NCBI GenBank assembly: GCA_048013815.1
Contig: CM106586.1
Location: forward strand, 15,810,001-15,874,000
From: Setoptus koraiensis
Lineage: Eukaryota > Arthropoda
Direction of reading: 5' to 3'
DNA: 64,000 nucleotides
The translations under genes were made by a program, and so were the position numbers. The notes below the pieces were generated by a model that made no database searches, had not been told where the DNA came from, and worked only from the letters and a program-made list of their open reading frames with translations. This document shows, piece by piece, positions 47,690 through 61,320 of this stretch (position 1 is its first letter; each line of letters begins with the position of its first letter).

Positions 47690-48330
47690 GGAGTTATAGC
47701 CGGCGATGATGATGATGATATATACGGATAATGATATAATGTTGTTGTTTGCCCCTAGGTGATTTGTCCACTCAACTCGGGTGCACTGGAGTGGGCCCAA
47801 TTGCGAGATTGAGGATTTAGTGGCATCGCAGTGCAGATTTAATTGGATATATCAAATGTAGATCATATGCTTGGGTGCACTTTTTATCCTTTTGCCAGCG
47901 CGGCGCAGTTACATAGGCACAGTTAGCGGCACAACAGTTATATTATTATATAACTGTCGCCTTATGTAACTCGTATCACACAAGTTGTGTGCCACTGTTG
48001 TGTCGCGCAGTGTCCGCGAGCAGATATAAGCAGCATTCGAGTTGGGCCCGATATGACAAATCTGGTTAGAGTAAGTGAGCAGAGGCGAGAGTAAAACATG
48101 AACTGGCAGCCGGAAATTTGCTTGTTTTTGTTTGTTGCTTGTTTGTTGTGTGCCACTGAATTAGCTGCCCGGTTTAAATTCAAACTCGGCTGGCCGGGCC
48201 GGCAATTGATCCGGCGCACCGAGCCGACGGCACCAGCACCAACAACAACAACAACAGCAACAACGACAACAGCAGCGGCCCGATAAGCGGCCATCGATTG
48301 TCCGAAAGTATCACGAGAAACATTAATTTC

Positions 48331-48377
48331 TATTTGAATGGGCCAGCCAGCCAGCCACGAGCTGGCCCATTCAAATA
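48331..48377. repeat. perfect inverted repeat, 17-nt arms
   Basis: TATTTGAATGGGCCAGC (48331-48347) pairs exactly with 48361-48377. The 13-nt loop is made of CAGC repeats. Confidence 0.8.
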
Positions 48378-50482
48378 AAGAGCCAATGGCAACGGAGCGA
48401 GATGGAGCCAGCGGAGAGTTAGTTATTTTATATCGATATTCAAATTCACTCTAGTGAAAACATAACTCTTTTTGGGCTTGCGACATTTTATTGTTGTGCG
48501 ACCCGCTTTGGCCGGCTCCGGCTGGCTTCGGGCCCACGTTTGGCCGGCTCTCGGGCCGCAGATATGCGCCGATGCTCATTGGCTGATTTGGCTTGCGAGA
48601 GGCAACAAAAAGCACCCAAGTGGTAGTTGCACAATTGCGAGCTTAACAAAGTTTTCGTTTCGATTAAAATGAAAACTCCTGGCCCCCCCCCCCCGACAAC
48701 ACCAACAAACACAGCAACAAAGCGCACAACCATTTGATCTGTTGTCGTAACAATAAGTGGCATAATATTATGTAATGTGCTGCCAGGATAAGTCGCACAC
48801 GATATGTAATAATTGCTTTCGCATCAGTGGGTCGCTGCCAGCGCGCATTGAACTCATTAGCATAATGACAACTCGATATTTGCTGACTTATCCACGTCGA
48901 GCAGCACACACTGTGTGCCCAACAATGAGAGAGCCCTCTCGCGTCGAGACCCTTTTTGTCATTGTGACAGTATCAGCGAGGGGCACCTATGTAATTTAGC
49001 CACTATCGGCTGGCATGTTATTTGCCAATGTGCGTAACTTACGTAACGTAAGTCAGTCAGTGCTGCAATAAGGAGGCAAAGATCGTCCGCCAGCAGGCGC
49101 CAATAACAATAATGGTAACAGTAATAACAGTTTACCAATCGCAATTTATTTTGCGATTGTCGCGACTCGCAATTGTCAAATGAAATGCTCGATCGACTGC
49201 CAAACAATAACAATTCACCTGACTCCGGGCCGTGCCTGGCTGGCCCACAGATGGCGCTGCGGAGCGCTCGGGCGAAGCCCCTCAATGTCGCCAAAAGATG
49301 GCCGTTCTTCTGTCAAATTGCCACTGCTGTTCTTATGTCAAATTGCCATCGCTGTTGTTGTGTCAAATTGGCGCTGCTGTCAAATGGCGACCTGGATAAA
49401 GTCGCTTCATTCACGTCGTTGCATCATTAATTTGTAGCGCAATATGTACACAATATGTCGTGTGACATGGCTACATGTTTGTGGCGCCGCTGCTCGCCGG
49501 ACAAACCAGAGAGAGAGACACACCGAAATTGGAGTACGGTCGCGTCACTTTTCAGCCGCATTTCCAGCCTTACGTTCGGCTCCATTTTATGAGAATAAAG
49601 TTGAAAATAAAGCTGAAAATAAAGTTGAAAATAAAGTTGAAATCGAAGCTGAAATGAAGCCGAAAATAAGGCTGAGCGCGGCGGATCGCCGCAGAGACTG
49701 GCCATTAGCGGCGAAGAATCACCTCATGTGTTTGCGTCGCACACTTTGCATTGCAGTGGCAAACTTTGCAAACTTTGCCAGCCGTGTTACGTAATTGCCA
49801 GTGTGGCCATTGTTGGCCGGCGCGCATCATATGAGACACGGTGCGTCTTATATAGGCTGCTTTGTGAAAGAAATTCTTATATGTTGTGCACAACAGTGAC
49901 TGGCCAATGAGCGACCACCAATGACGACAATTGAATTTTTGTTTGCATTGGCCGGCCGAGAAATTGAAAAGCAGCCAAAACAGATTAGAGAGGCGCAGAG
50001 AAGCCAACTTGAACCAGATTTACGTGATTCGCGTCGGCAATTCGCGACAATCACGACAGTGCCATCGCAACTGCCACTGCATTCGACACTCGCCCGAAAT
50101 GGATACTGGCCATTTGTTTGTTTGTCGCAGTGTTTGTTTGCTCTTTTACACACAAATTCTCGGCTTGTTTGCTCGCCGTTCGGGCCGCTCGGGCCGTTCG
50201 AGTCGCCACCGGTGGCCAGACGCCGGTGCACGATGATGATCATCAGCGCGAGCATCGATACACGGAGGAGCACTCTGGACCCCAGAGTCTGGAGGGTTCT
50301 TTTGCGGCTTCGCCGGAGTCCGGGGTCCGCCGTTCGGAGCCGGGAGTCGGCGGTTCGTGGTCCGCGGTTCCGGCCAGCATGGCCGGAGCCGCGTCGCCCG
50401 TCCGCCGCAGCGAGTGCGTGCCACAGGCTACCTGTTGATGTGTCAATTATACACGTTTTAAAGCGCGAAATAAAGCGAGCAA

Positions 50483-50523
50483 ATTGAATTATCATGCCGG
50501 TGTCGCCAGCATGATAATTCAAT
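50483..50523. repeat. perfect inverted repeat, 15-nt arms
   Basis: ATTGAATTATCATGC (50483-50497) pairs exactly with 50509-50523 around an 11-nt loop. Confidence 0.8.
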
Positions 50524-50699
50524 GTGCCGGTCCGGAGCGCGCCCAGTTGACGCTGGCCGACGCCGGTATCGCCGGGTATCGCTTACGGGCCGGTGTTGAC
50601 TGTGCACATAATTAATGCATTCCGTGCCGGCCGGCGCACAATTAATCATCGCGTGGCAAATGTGCCTCGGGCCTCTGGCCGGTCGCGTTGGCGCCCGCT

Positions 50700-50740
50700 C
50701 AGAAACGCGTGCTCGCATCCGCTGGCAGCACGCGTTTCTG
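50700..50740. repeat. perfect inverted repeat, 14-nt arms
   Basis: CAGAAACGCGTGCT (50700-50713) pairs exactly with 50727-50740. It lies only about 180 nt from the hairpin at 50483-50523. Confidence 0.8.
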
Positions 50741-50810
50741 GTGCGCCGTGATGGTATTTTTCAGCGCGCATTCGAAGCCGCGTCGAGCACGCGAGCCCGA
50801 ACACGACAAT

Positions 50811-50879
50811 TCGGACGCGACGAGTCGGACGCGACGAGTCGGACGCGACAGTTCGGACGCGACAGTTCGGACGCGCGAC
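50811..50879. repeat. 14-bp tandem array, about five copies
   Basis: Units TCGGACGCGACGAG and TCGGACGCGACAGT follow one another. The array is almost pure in CpG-containing words. Confidence 0.85.
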
Positions 50880-52941
50880 TCCGGGCGCGACAGTGGGCGA
50901 GCAACCGGCCGAACTCGCCCTCCGCGAGCTCGCACCAGGTAATTGGCGGTCGGGTTAATGAGCGCCGCTCGTTGGCCCTGGGCGCTGCTCGGCGGCGCTC
51001 GTCGGTGGCCCGTCGGTGGCCCGTCGGTGGCTCGTCGGAGGCGCTGGTCAGCTGTTGGTTGGTCTGGCTGGTCAGCCTGGTCGGCCGCGTTGGTCGGGCA
51101 TGTTGGCGTGGTGGTGACACGGCCGCAATTAATCACCGCCAGCGCTGCCGGGCGGGCGCGTTTCCGCTGCCCGACATAGCCGCCGGGCCGGGCCGCGTGG
51201 ACGCCGGGCAAACACGAGACGCATAGTCTGAACTATGATGGTCAGATAATAAGACGCTCGCCTCAAATGAGCAAGCTATCAGATGATCGAATGATCGATC
51301 GGTTGATTTTTGGGTTTAGGTTGATTTTTAGGGGTGGCAGCGAGCGGTGATTGACAGTTTGCCAAATGGTGGCGCGCCAGCAAAATGACACATTGTACAT
51401 ACAGTGTATATATTGTATGTACGTGCCAGCGGACATGTGAGACATTCATTGAGATTGTCGTTGTTGTGAGAAGTTTTCGCTGGCGACATTTCGCTGGCAA
51501 CGTTTCGTTGGTTGGCCGCGGCGATCATTTCTCGTGCCGGCCACCAGAAATAATCCCGTGACAGTGGCGCGCCAGTTTCGCCCAAAATAACCCGGCATGA
51601 GAGCTGTTTGGACAGCGACAAATCAACAAACCAATGGGCCAATAAACGAGCCAATCATAACTGTAAACTGGCCAGCGGAGCAAATTAAACAAACATTGGC
51701 CGCGTTGCGAAACAAAACAAATCTCGTCGGCGCTGCTCGCCCGGCGCTGCTCGTCCGAGTCCGACGCCGCGGCCGCGGCCAGAGCTGGAGCGGCCCCATC
51801 CGAGCGGCCCGACGTGCGCGAGCGGCCCGACGCGCTCCGAGCGGCGACCCGCGAGCCGCCAACAGAGGCTACTGGCGGACTGCTGGCGGGCTACTTGGCG
51901 CGCCCCAGCGCATAATCGCCGCATTGGCCGTAATTGAGTCGTCTTTTGGCGATTTAAAGCGCGCAGAGATTAGGCCCGGCGTTGCGATTATCGCTGGCAG
52001 TCATGTTATGGCCGCGGCTTTGGGCTGCAACTCGTCAAAACAACTCGGCGACAACTCGACAGCGACGGCTCCCCCGAACGACAAATCTCTGGCCGTGTTG
52101 TGTCGGTGTTTATAGTATCCATATTGCACACGATTCGGCTGGCCTGATTTGGCTGGCGTGAGCCAAAAAAAGCAATCGCGCTGGCTTGTTGCGCAGACGG
52201 ACGGACGGGCGGAGTGACGGACAATTGAGTCATCAATTAGAATTAGCCGGCCGGGACTTAGCGCGCGGCATTAGCTGGAACAATATATCATCATTAAATC
52301 ATTAGGTCGTCGTTTGCGTCTCTATTCAACGTCTCGATTCAACGGAGTGCGCTCCATTTGCAATCTCGATTCGCGAGCTTCTCCTCAGGTTGCTGATCCC
52401 GTACGGCCGACCTACGGCACCGCGCGTCAGATGGCGCTGCGGCCGGCCGTTCGAAATGAGCAATCAATCCAATTCGAAATTCCACATTCGAGATTCGAAA
52501 TGAGCCAAATTAGCATATCGTGCTCGAACGAGTTGTTCGTCGATGTCGTCTCTGCAAGCGAATGGCCGTCGCTCCAAAGGAATCGTTGTCGCTGCAAATG
52601 AATTGTCGTCGTTTCGAGCCAGTGGAAATCGTCGGATCTCATGAGTGTGATTGGCGATTGTCGTGCTTGTCGGCCAATAAATAAACAGCTAATAAATACA
52701 CTTACACACACTTGCAAATGGCAAGTTGCGATGCGACTCGCGTATCACACCAACGACACAAACAGTCGCATAATTCGCTGCGAGCGCCCGCCAGAAGAGT
52801 TGCAATTTCCTGTTTGTCGGCCATTGTTGTGCCCGCATCAGCTGAGCTGCGGCGCTGCATGCTTGCATGCCCGACGGGCCGGTCGGTGCTTGCAAGCGCG
52901 GTGCGCCAACCGCGTCCCGGCCACTCTCGCTAAGACAGTGA

Positions 52942-52993
52942 GAATCGCTTCTCACTGGCCTCGAGTGACTCGCGAGCCAGCGAGAAGCGATTC
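52942..52993. repeat. inverted repeat, 18-nt arms
   Basis: Arms 52942-52959 and 52976-52993 pair at 17 of 18 positions. The mismatch is A-C (G-U on the other strand). Confidence 0.75.
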
Positions 52994-53810
52994 GCTGGCG
53001 AGACAAGAGATAGTTATTTGTGTGTGTGTCTAATGGCGCAAATTACACGGCGCGACGCCGCAAGCCGCCCGACGAGACACACAAACAACTAATCGGTGAC
53101 GCAATAAACAGTCGCCATAAGTCACACACCGCATATTAGGCAATGTAAATTGCGCAACAACATACAGTGACACAATGCGCGATTGTGTGCATAAGCGATT
53201 GCAAATGAATGCTGTTCACATTACACAGTTGATTGTTTGGCGAGATTGGCCACTTGATGAGCGGCTCGCGAGAGAAAATTATCGGTTGCGCCGATTATCC
53301 GATCTCGGGCCGCCGATCGTTCAAACAAAGCGAATCGCTCGCCGACCGGCGCTCCGACGCCCGCAACACAATGCTCATAAGCAGTGTGTGTAAATATAGG
53401 CGCTGATGCGGCCGGCCGGGCGTGGCCGCGGCGCTGCGCTCCGCTGGCGAGCGGAGCCCGAGCGGCCCATACAACTGATACGGCCGACACAGCCGACACA
53501 ACCGATTCAGCTGATATCCGAAATATCTGCCTGAGAAGTTGTCTCTATAAGCGGGCAGCGCAAGCAAGCGAGCAATTAGCGGCTAATAATAGCCTAGCGC
53601 GGCCTATATGCCCGCTTCTGCATGCGGCCCGCGGACAGGTTGCGCTGCGAACGGCCAATTGGCGAATCGGCGCTTCGAACGTCGGAGCCGCCGCCGCCGC
53701 CGCCGTAGACCAGGCATCAATCAAAGGGCCGGCGATCGTCAGATTGCTACGGCGCGGTTCCAATTCGCAGCACAATCGCGCCGAGTTCGAACGCCCGATC
53801 GGCGGGTCGC

Positions 53811-53912
53811 TTCGAATTCGAACTTTGAATTTGAGCTTCGAATTTGAATTCGAACTCGAACTCTGAATTCGAGCTTCGAACTTTATATTCGAGCTTCGAA
53901 TTCGAGCTGCGA
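53811..53912. repeat. TTCGAATTYGA-type self-complementary array
   Basis: About 100 nt are made of overlapping palindromic words (TTCGAA, GAATTC, TTCGAATTCGA) in direct and inverted order, so many alternative hairpins can form. Confidence 0.75.
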
Positions 53913-55416
53913 ATTGCGGCTCCGAGTGGCCGAGTTGCCGCATGCGGCTGGCGCCGTGTTTGTTTTGGAGTTGGCCAACTTTTGCTCGCAAGTCGCCCTG
54001 TGACAGCGCCCGCGACGCTGCCAATCGGCGTCCATTCACACAATGCGCCCAATGTGTGAATGACCGGCCCTCTGTCCGTCACCTATGGCACGACAAATGT
54101 CGCTTACTTGCGCCACCTCGCAGCGTCGCCGTGTGAAACAATCCCGTGTCATTACACCGACGACACGCCGAAGAAAATAAACGGCGAGCCACTTGTTCGT
54201 CCGTCGAACGGTCACCTGTCCAAGTTGTGTCCTGTTCGGTGCAAGTTGCAAGTTGCAGCCGCCGAACGGCGACATTTTCGCACCGCCAACTCGGCCGCTG
54301 TTCGCCGCCGGGTCGCCGCCGGGTCGCCGTGCGAAAACCAAAAGTGACTCTGCGCTCAATATTGAAATTTGGCCAAATTCCGAATTTGATTTGGATTTGA
54401 TGCGGAGGCCGGCCGACGCTCAGCGCGCTCACGCAATGTCCGCCGGTTGCGAGCGCCGACGATTGAGACAACTGGCGCAACTGGCGCTGGTGGCGCAATT
54501 GGCGCAATCTTCGGCCACCGTTGGCCGCACGCAAGCGGCTGCCGGCCACTGCGGCCGCTCGCTCGCCGCGCTGACCAATCAATTGCCGTCGGCTGTCAGT
54601 GCGGCGACAATTGGCGAATGTCAACGGTCAATTTCGGCGCTAATTGCTGTCGCTTGCACTAATTGCACTAATTGCCGTCGACCGAGTGTCACAAATATGA
54701 CCACTGTCACCCAAGTGGCACTTGGATATTGATCGCTGGACACTGGTCGCCAACACTGTGCGCCGATACAGTGCGCAGCAAACTCGCTCAACTGCTTTGT
54801 GCAGCTGACTGTGCCACTGACAACTGTCAAGCTGGTCAGCTGTTGCGTCAACTTGCCAACTGACAGTCAGCTGACCAACTGACAGCCAGCTGACAATTGT
54901 GAGTTGTCAGTTCAAACATTGTCACAATGTAACATTGTCAATGTTTGTGTGTGCGTGCCTGGTGCCTCTCTGGTGTTGGTGTGTGACAGTCAGAGTCTGA
55001 CTGTTAATTGACACATGTCACCACTGCCACCGCTGCTGACATATCGGCGGTCAGCTGATGAATCAGTGCGCCGATAAATCAGTCAGCTGACGCGACATGC
55101 GACTGCCGATACGTCTGACAGTGTGTCGCGAACGGGGCATGAATATGCGACGATTTAATATCGTCGGTATTCATATCGGCCTCATCTGTCCAGTGGTGTG
55201 TGTTGTGCAAATCAGACGACATGACATGGCGTGTTTGTTTATACCCGCTGCTTGTACCGGCCGCTTGTACCCGCGCTTGTACCCACTGTTTATACAGCAG
55301 CAAAAGCGGGGCAAATGCGACGAGATTGCGAGCAGCCATAAACAGGGATAAACAGTGGGCCAGTGTCGTCGCATTTGCTGCTTGCCACTGGCTTGTTGTT
55401 GCGCCATTATCCGCAC

Positions 55417-55488
55417 TATTATCCGCAGTATTGTCCGCAGTATTGTCCGCAGTATTGTCCGCAGTATTGTCCGCAGTATTGTCCGCAG
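55417..55488. repeat. 12-bp tandem array TATTGTCCGCAG, six copies
   Basis: Six consecutive copies, the first with one A/G difference and the rest identical, which suggests a young array. Confidence 0.9.
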
Positions 55489-56719
55489 TGTCAGCATTGA
55501 TATTGCGTGTTGTGTGGACGGTGCAAACAGATAATGATCGATGATTACCTGTCACTGACACCGACTGTTTGTACGGGCTGACTGCTGGTGTCGATGTTGT
55601 ATGCAAATGTCAGCAAATGTTGCGTTGCTTGTAACTGGACTCGCGCTGACCGGCCGCCGACTGCCCACTGCCCACTGCTCACTGTCCACTGCTCACCGGC
55701 CACTGCTGACCGGCGACTGATGAACAAGTAAGCCACACTAAGCTACCTGGGGCCGCTCATTCATGTGCGACATTAACGCGACCCGCTGACCATGTGAGTC
55801 ATGTGCACGTACAACACGTCGAGATGCGTTTGAACGTGCAAACAAACACGCGCACAAACAACGCCGACGACGGCGACGGCACAAATAGGGACAGAGATTA
55901 GCGCTGATCAATGTCGCAAATGTCACCAAGACCACCAATAGCGACAAGTTGATTACACAAATCTATATACGATCATATGTGTGTGATATGACGCGACGTG
56001 TGATGACCAGTCGCTTGTTTGCATACGCCAAATGACACACACATCGCGCCATGAACAGTATGAATATTTGCGCCATTGCTCATCACGTGTTTTGCACGAG
56101 CTAGTTTGTCGCGAGTCGCGAGTCTCACTACTTATTGCATCACACCGTTGACTTGACCATTTATTCCTTAGCTGGCTAATCCGCAAGCCATCATTCAGCT
56201 GGCCTTGTGACGCAACTATTGAGTATTGAGTATTCAGCAGTATTGATGAGTGGCCGACTTTTGCAGTTGCGCGAGCTCGCCGGCGATGTTGCAACCGCTG
56301 AGCGCGTTTGTGATGTCGCTGTCGACAACTGACTAGATGATAAATACTAGATACTAAATAACAAACACAAGAGGGTGCCCGGCCCGCAGCCGGTGCGGCC
56401 CGACGGTCGGCGCGACCTGCGCGGCCCGAATTCGCGGCCGAATTCAAGCAACGGGCCGGCGCCCGTGCGACGCGCCGGCCAGAGCGGGCCGCCGGACGGA
56501 CGCGCAACTGTTGTGCTGCAACGTGGCTCGGGCCAAGTGTGGCGGGCTAATCCGCTGCCGCTAGGAATGTGTCATCGAGACTGGCCTTGCAGTTGTGCCA
56601 TTTGTCTGGCTCGTTTGGCTTGATTTGAGTTGTTTGGCGTTTTGAGTTGTTTGGGTTGTTGCGGGTTCGTCGGATTGTTTCGGGTTCTTTCGGGCCCTCG
56701 TGGGCCCTTGCGAGCCGTC

Positions 56720-56787
56720 CGCTGGCGGGTTGTTGGCTGGCGGATTGTTGGCCGGCGGGTTGTTGGCCGGCGGGTTGTTGGCCGGCG
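56720..56787. repeat. 15-bp tandem array around GGCCGGCGGGTTGTT
   Basis: About four copies with small variations, adjoining a GTTTCGGGTT-type degenerate stretch on its left. Confidence 0.7.
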
Positions 56788-57914
56788 AACGGCCAGTCGG
56801 GCCCGATGTGACAGATTTAAAGCGAGGTGAGAGCCCAAAGTGCGCAATCCTGCCGCTTGATTAAATCTGTTTTGGCCACTTAGCAATCAAGCATATTATA
56901 TCGCATTATTATGGCCGTATTATCGTCGGCCACTCTCACATTATCTCTCACTCAGCGTGCCCATTATATTCAATGCATTATGCTCGATATTGTTGTATTG
57001 TGATGCTGCTGCTGTCAGACAATATAATCTGCCGTATAAAGCCGTATATATTGTTTGGTGCCCGATATTCAATTGGTGCCCGCTCATCGAGTGCCCGTGC
57101 CGGTACATCGCGCCGGTATGTGCACGTATCGCGTTCGGGTAAGCGATACGGGCCGGTTTGTGTGCACAAACGTGGCAATTGTTGATAGGTGACGAGGCCA
57201 TTAACGCCACGGCCAACTTGAACTGTTGTCGACTGTTGTGAATTGCACGCAAACAACGGCTCGATTGTTCAATTGAATCAACAATTGGAGCAGATGCTCG
57301 CATTGTTGATTGCCATTGTTTGCTGTTGTTGTTGTTGCTGTTGCTGTTGATAAATATTGTGATCGCCAGCGCGGCCAAGTATCAATTTCGCGCTGCCCGC
57401 CGGCCCGTGAATGAATGGCCGCGCCGACCGACTCAACACACTCGAGCGCCACACGGGCGAGAAAGAGGCGAGAAAGTGAGCAGAAATCCTCTTAATATAA
57501 TCCAAAATGGGCCAATTTCGCAGCTTAATTGTCGGGCATTAGGCTCTAATTCCCGGCGTGTCCCGCACGCTGTCATCGCACGAGTTGCGCGGTGTCAGAA
57601 ATCGCACGCTGCCCGCAGTCTGTTCAGTCTGACACGACCCAAACAAACACAATATAGAAGCCGTAGAATATAGAATTATATAGAATGGCCAACAAACAAA
57701 CAAACAATCAGTGTCGACACAACAACAACAACAACGACAACGACAACTAGAGCAAATGATGGCCACTTTTTGCCATCACAAGCTGGCTGTCACAACTGCG
57801 CTGTCACAACACACACTGTCATTATCATGTGATCATCATTCACGCTACGTCTATTAGCCACCTTTTACCACCACCCTTATTTACAATTACAACGGCGCAC
57901 AGGAAGCACCCACT

Positions 57915-57959
57915 ACTGTCACTGTCGCCACTGTCACTGTCGCCACTGTCACTGCTGTC
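57915..57959. repeat. 15-bp tandem array ACTGTCACTGTCGCC
   Basis: Three copies, the last diverged at its end. Confidence 0.75.
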
Positions 57960-59393
57960 AGTGGCGCGCATCAGCTGTGGCGCCACTCTCAGCTGATTCC
58001 GTTCGATCGATTGTTGTTGTTGTTGTTCGGCTGACAATTTTTGACAATTGTGAATCGCGGGCCGCAAATCGGCCGGCGGATACTCTAGCGCCCGCAGCGA
58101 CCGAGCGGAGCGGACCCGATTGCACGGGCGCCGCCTCTGGTCGCGGCGCCCGCGACCACAGTCGATCAACTGGTGCCGGCTGTCAACAGTTGCCACGCCG
58201 GCAACCGGTTGACAGCTTGCCGCATAATGGGGCATAATGGGGCGTAATAGGGCATACTGGCTCAGCAGTGGCAATACCCCGACACCGGCGAGCCACTTGA
58301 GACTCTCGGCGGCGGGTATCGCGCGCCGCCGCCCATTCGAGTGCGCACCGACACGAACGGTGCGCCGATGGGGGCCACGAACAGTGCGCCGAGAGGGGGC
58401 CAATTGGCGATGGTCGGCCGCGTTTCGTTCACACTGTGCGCCTGAGAGCGCGACACTGACCTATAAGTTTGTGTAAGTTTGACGTCGGACAGATTTATCA
58501 ATGGCCGCTGTTGTTGTTGCTGCTGTTGTCGCCTGGGTCGTAGTTGCTGATGTCGTTGTCGTTGTTGCTGTCGGTGTCGTTGTGTGTGTATTTTGAATAT
58601 AATGGCCGCGACGAAACGAACAAGCGAATTAGAGCGAACCGACGCGAACCGACGCGATTTGCGACAATGCGATGGGCGATCGAGTGAACACAACAGCAAC
58701 AACAGCTCAACAACCGCCACAACTGGCAACAACCGGCACAACTGGCTGTGCAAACTCCAGAATCAAGTCAACTGAGATAAATAAACTATAATTGAACTCA
58801 ATTATGGTTCACATCATCACTCATTGTCGTCGCCAACTGCAAACAACGACCCACGACACCGACCTGCAACCACCGCCGCAACAACCGACAGCGCGCATTG
58901 TGACTCGGCATATCATTATTTATGCCCGTCCCCTCCTCTCGTCGTCGTTGTTGTTGTCGTTGTTGCCGTTGCTGTTGTTGTTGCCGTTGCTGTTGGCGTT
59001 GTTGTCGTCATAATGTACGCGATCATCGCCATGGCAACCCTATTGTGATTTGCCCGCGCGGCGCGCCATGATTGATACTCTCCAATGTGCGCGCATACGC
59101 GCCCAATATCGGCACGTCGGGCCGGTCGCGATCGCACTGTCGGCGGCTCGTCGGGGGCGCCACTCGACAGTTGCACCGCTTGCTCCAGTTTGCCGGTTGC
59201 GCCGGTTCGCCGGTCGAGCCAGTTTGCCGGCTGCGCCCGTTTGCCGGTCGGGCCAGCGTCGCCGGCCGGCCGGCCCGATAGAAGCTGTGCCGCGCCTTCC
59301 CAACGATAGTTCCGGCGCCGGGCCGGGCCGGCCCGGCGTCGTTGCAAAGGCAGCGCCGAAACTGTCGTTGCGTGGCGCAGTTGCGCCTCACTG

Positions 59394-59422
59394 CCACTGA
59401 CTCACTGCCAGTGAGTCAGTGG
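59394..59422. repeat. near-perfect palindrome, 14-nt arms, 1-nt centre
   Basis: CCACTGACTCACTG is followed by a single C and its exact reverse complement. Confidence 0.8.
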
Positions 59423-60106
59423 TCACTTCTGTGCCGAATGGCTCAACGGTCGGCCCGATGGCGCAGACGCCACTCGTTGCGGCAGTGGCAGTTGTTGTGT
59501 TGTTGTTGTTGTTGTTGTTGGTTGTTAACATTGCTTGTTAACTAATGCTGTAAACACAACCACACAAACAAATGACAATCAGCGCGTTGCACACAATTTG
59601 CATACGCTGTGCACAGCGACAAAACACTCCTATAAAAGGCTCCTTTCTGGCCCCAATTTCGGGCCCAATTCTATCGAATTCGTTGGGCGTTTGGGGCGCC
59701 TCGATCCGCAAGCTGCGCTCTCCGCACACGGTCGCCCCATCGACATGCTCGGCCATCGACATGGTCGCTTCATCGACGTGCTCGCTTTATCGACTTGCAC
59801 GATCCTATATCGAGCTATCATCGCCAATATGGTGCTTGTGTCGCCGAGTGCCGGCCAGTAGGTGGCGCCAGCTGTTGTGAGCCACAACGGCCGGCGAGAT
59901 TGTGGGCAGTGGCGGCGAGTCACTTGTCGCTGACTTGTCGGCCCTGATGCAGATATTGTTGTCGTCATTGACACACTGTGAGTAGCGGTCGGTCAGCGGC
60001 CGGTCAGCAGCGGGCCGCCGGTGGCGCTATAAATATTGGCCGCCGTAAATATATAAATAAACGGAATAAATGACTTATTGTTGTGGCGCACAATTCAATT
60101 GAAATG

Positions 60107-60133
60107 GTAAAAATTTCACTGTGAAATTTTTAC
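60107..60133. repeat. near-perfect palindrome, 13-nt arms, 1-nt centre
   Basis: GTAAAAATTTCAC (60107-60119), one T, then GTGAAATTTTTAC (60121-60133). A partial third repeat of CACTGTGAAAATT follows at about 60140. Confidence 0.8.
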
Positions 60134-60410
60134 TGTTTCCACTGTGAAAATTGTGCGATATTTGCGCGACACACCAACCGCTCGGAACAATGCCAAGTTG
60201 CGACGATCGACGGGTCGGCCGCGACAGCCGCCACAACCGCGACAACCGCGACAACGAGCGCACATTTGACTGATGCCGGGCGACGGGCGACATTCCTCGG
60301 TTTTGTTGCTCGGGCCACTTCATTTGGGTTTTGTCGCTGGCGGCCAAATGAAGCGAGCGCGGCCGAACGGGGCGCGGGTGTGCCCGTGTCGCAAAGTCGA
60401 CGTCGCAGAG

Positions 60411-60470
60411 TCGATGTCGCAGTCAATGTCGCAGTCAATGTCGCAGTCAATGTCGCAGTCAATGTCGCAG
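60411..60470. repeat. 12-bp tandem array TCAATGTCGCAG, five copies
   Basis: Five copies, the first with one difference, flanked by AGTCGACG-type sequence on both sides. Confidence 0.9.
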
Positions 60471-61282
60471 AGTCGACGCGACTGCAGAGCGCTGATTGAG
60501 AGGTACGCGCCCGGTCGGGAGATGCGCGCCGGCCGACGGACAAGTGGCTTGCGACGGGAATTCGGGCGACCAGTGGCTCAATTGCTGGCCATTGTTGCGA
60601 CAACAATGCTGGCTGCGGATTGTTTGCGAGCCTCATCAAGTCAGACCAATCAATGAGCGTATGACATTTTTATTCTCTGCCCGTCACTGTCCGACCGACT
60701 GCCCGTCACTGTCCGAGCGGCCGGCGGCCGCTCGGGCCAATTGTTGATGTTTGCCGTGTCCAGCGGGGGTAATTGTGCGTGTCTCATTAAGTCGCCATTG
60801 GGTGGTCACACACACACACAAACAAACAAATGAATGCCCATAAACTAATAGCCGCACAGCTGCTCCCATGCCCGTCGGCCGCGACAATCCCTTTTTTTTA
60901 TTTATCCTCGTTATTTATCCCTCTCGTTCCTCTTGCTTGTGCGTCTTGCATCCGCTCCTCGCTCAAACATACTTCACAGCGCACACTATGCGCCGCTCAG
61001 TGCCCTGTGCAACCCTTTCTCGCACATGTGCCACTCGGGCCACTCATAAGGGCCACTCGGGCGGCTCCACGCGGCCACTGGGGCCGCTCAACGGGGCCGG
61101 CCCGAGCCCGACCGGTCGCCCGACTACGGTCTGGCTCACTGTTTCCTGTGCGCTTCTGGGCACAGGAAATGACACACGGACGCGAAACGTGCCGGCGCGG
61201 ACGCAAAATGTGCCGACAGTGGCTGTGACAGCGACGCTGCACCCCGCTCGTGACACTGCACACCACAAATGAGCAAACAATT

Positions 61283-61320
61283 GAATTGTCGAAAATTGTC
61301 GAAAATTGTCGAAAATTGTC
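61283..61320. repeat. 10-bp tandem array GAAAATTGTC
   Basis: Three full copies and one shortened copy at the left end. Confidence 0.85.
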
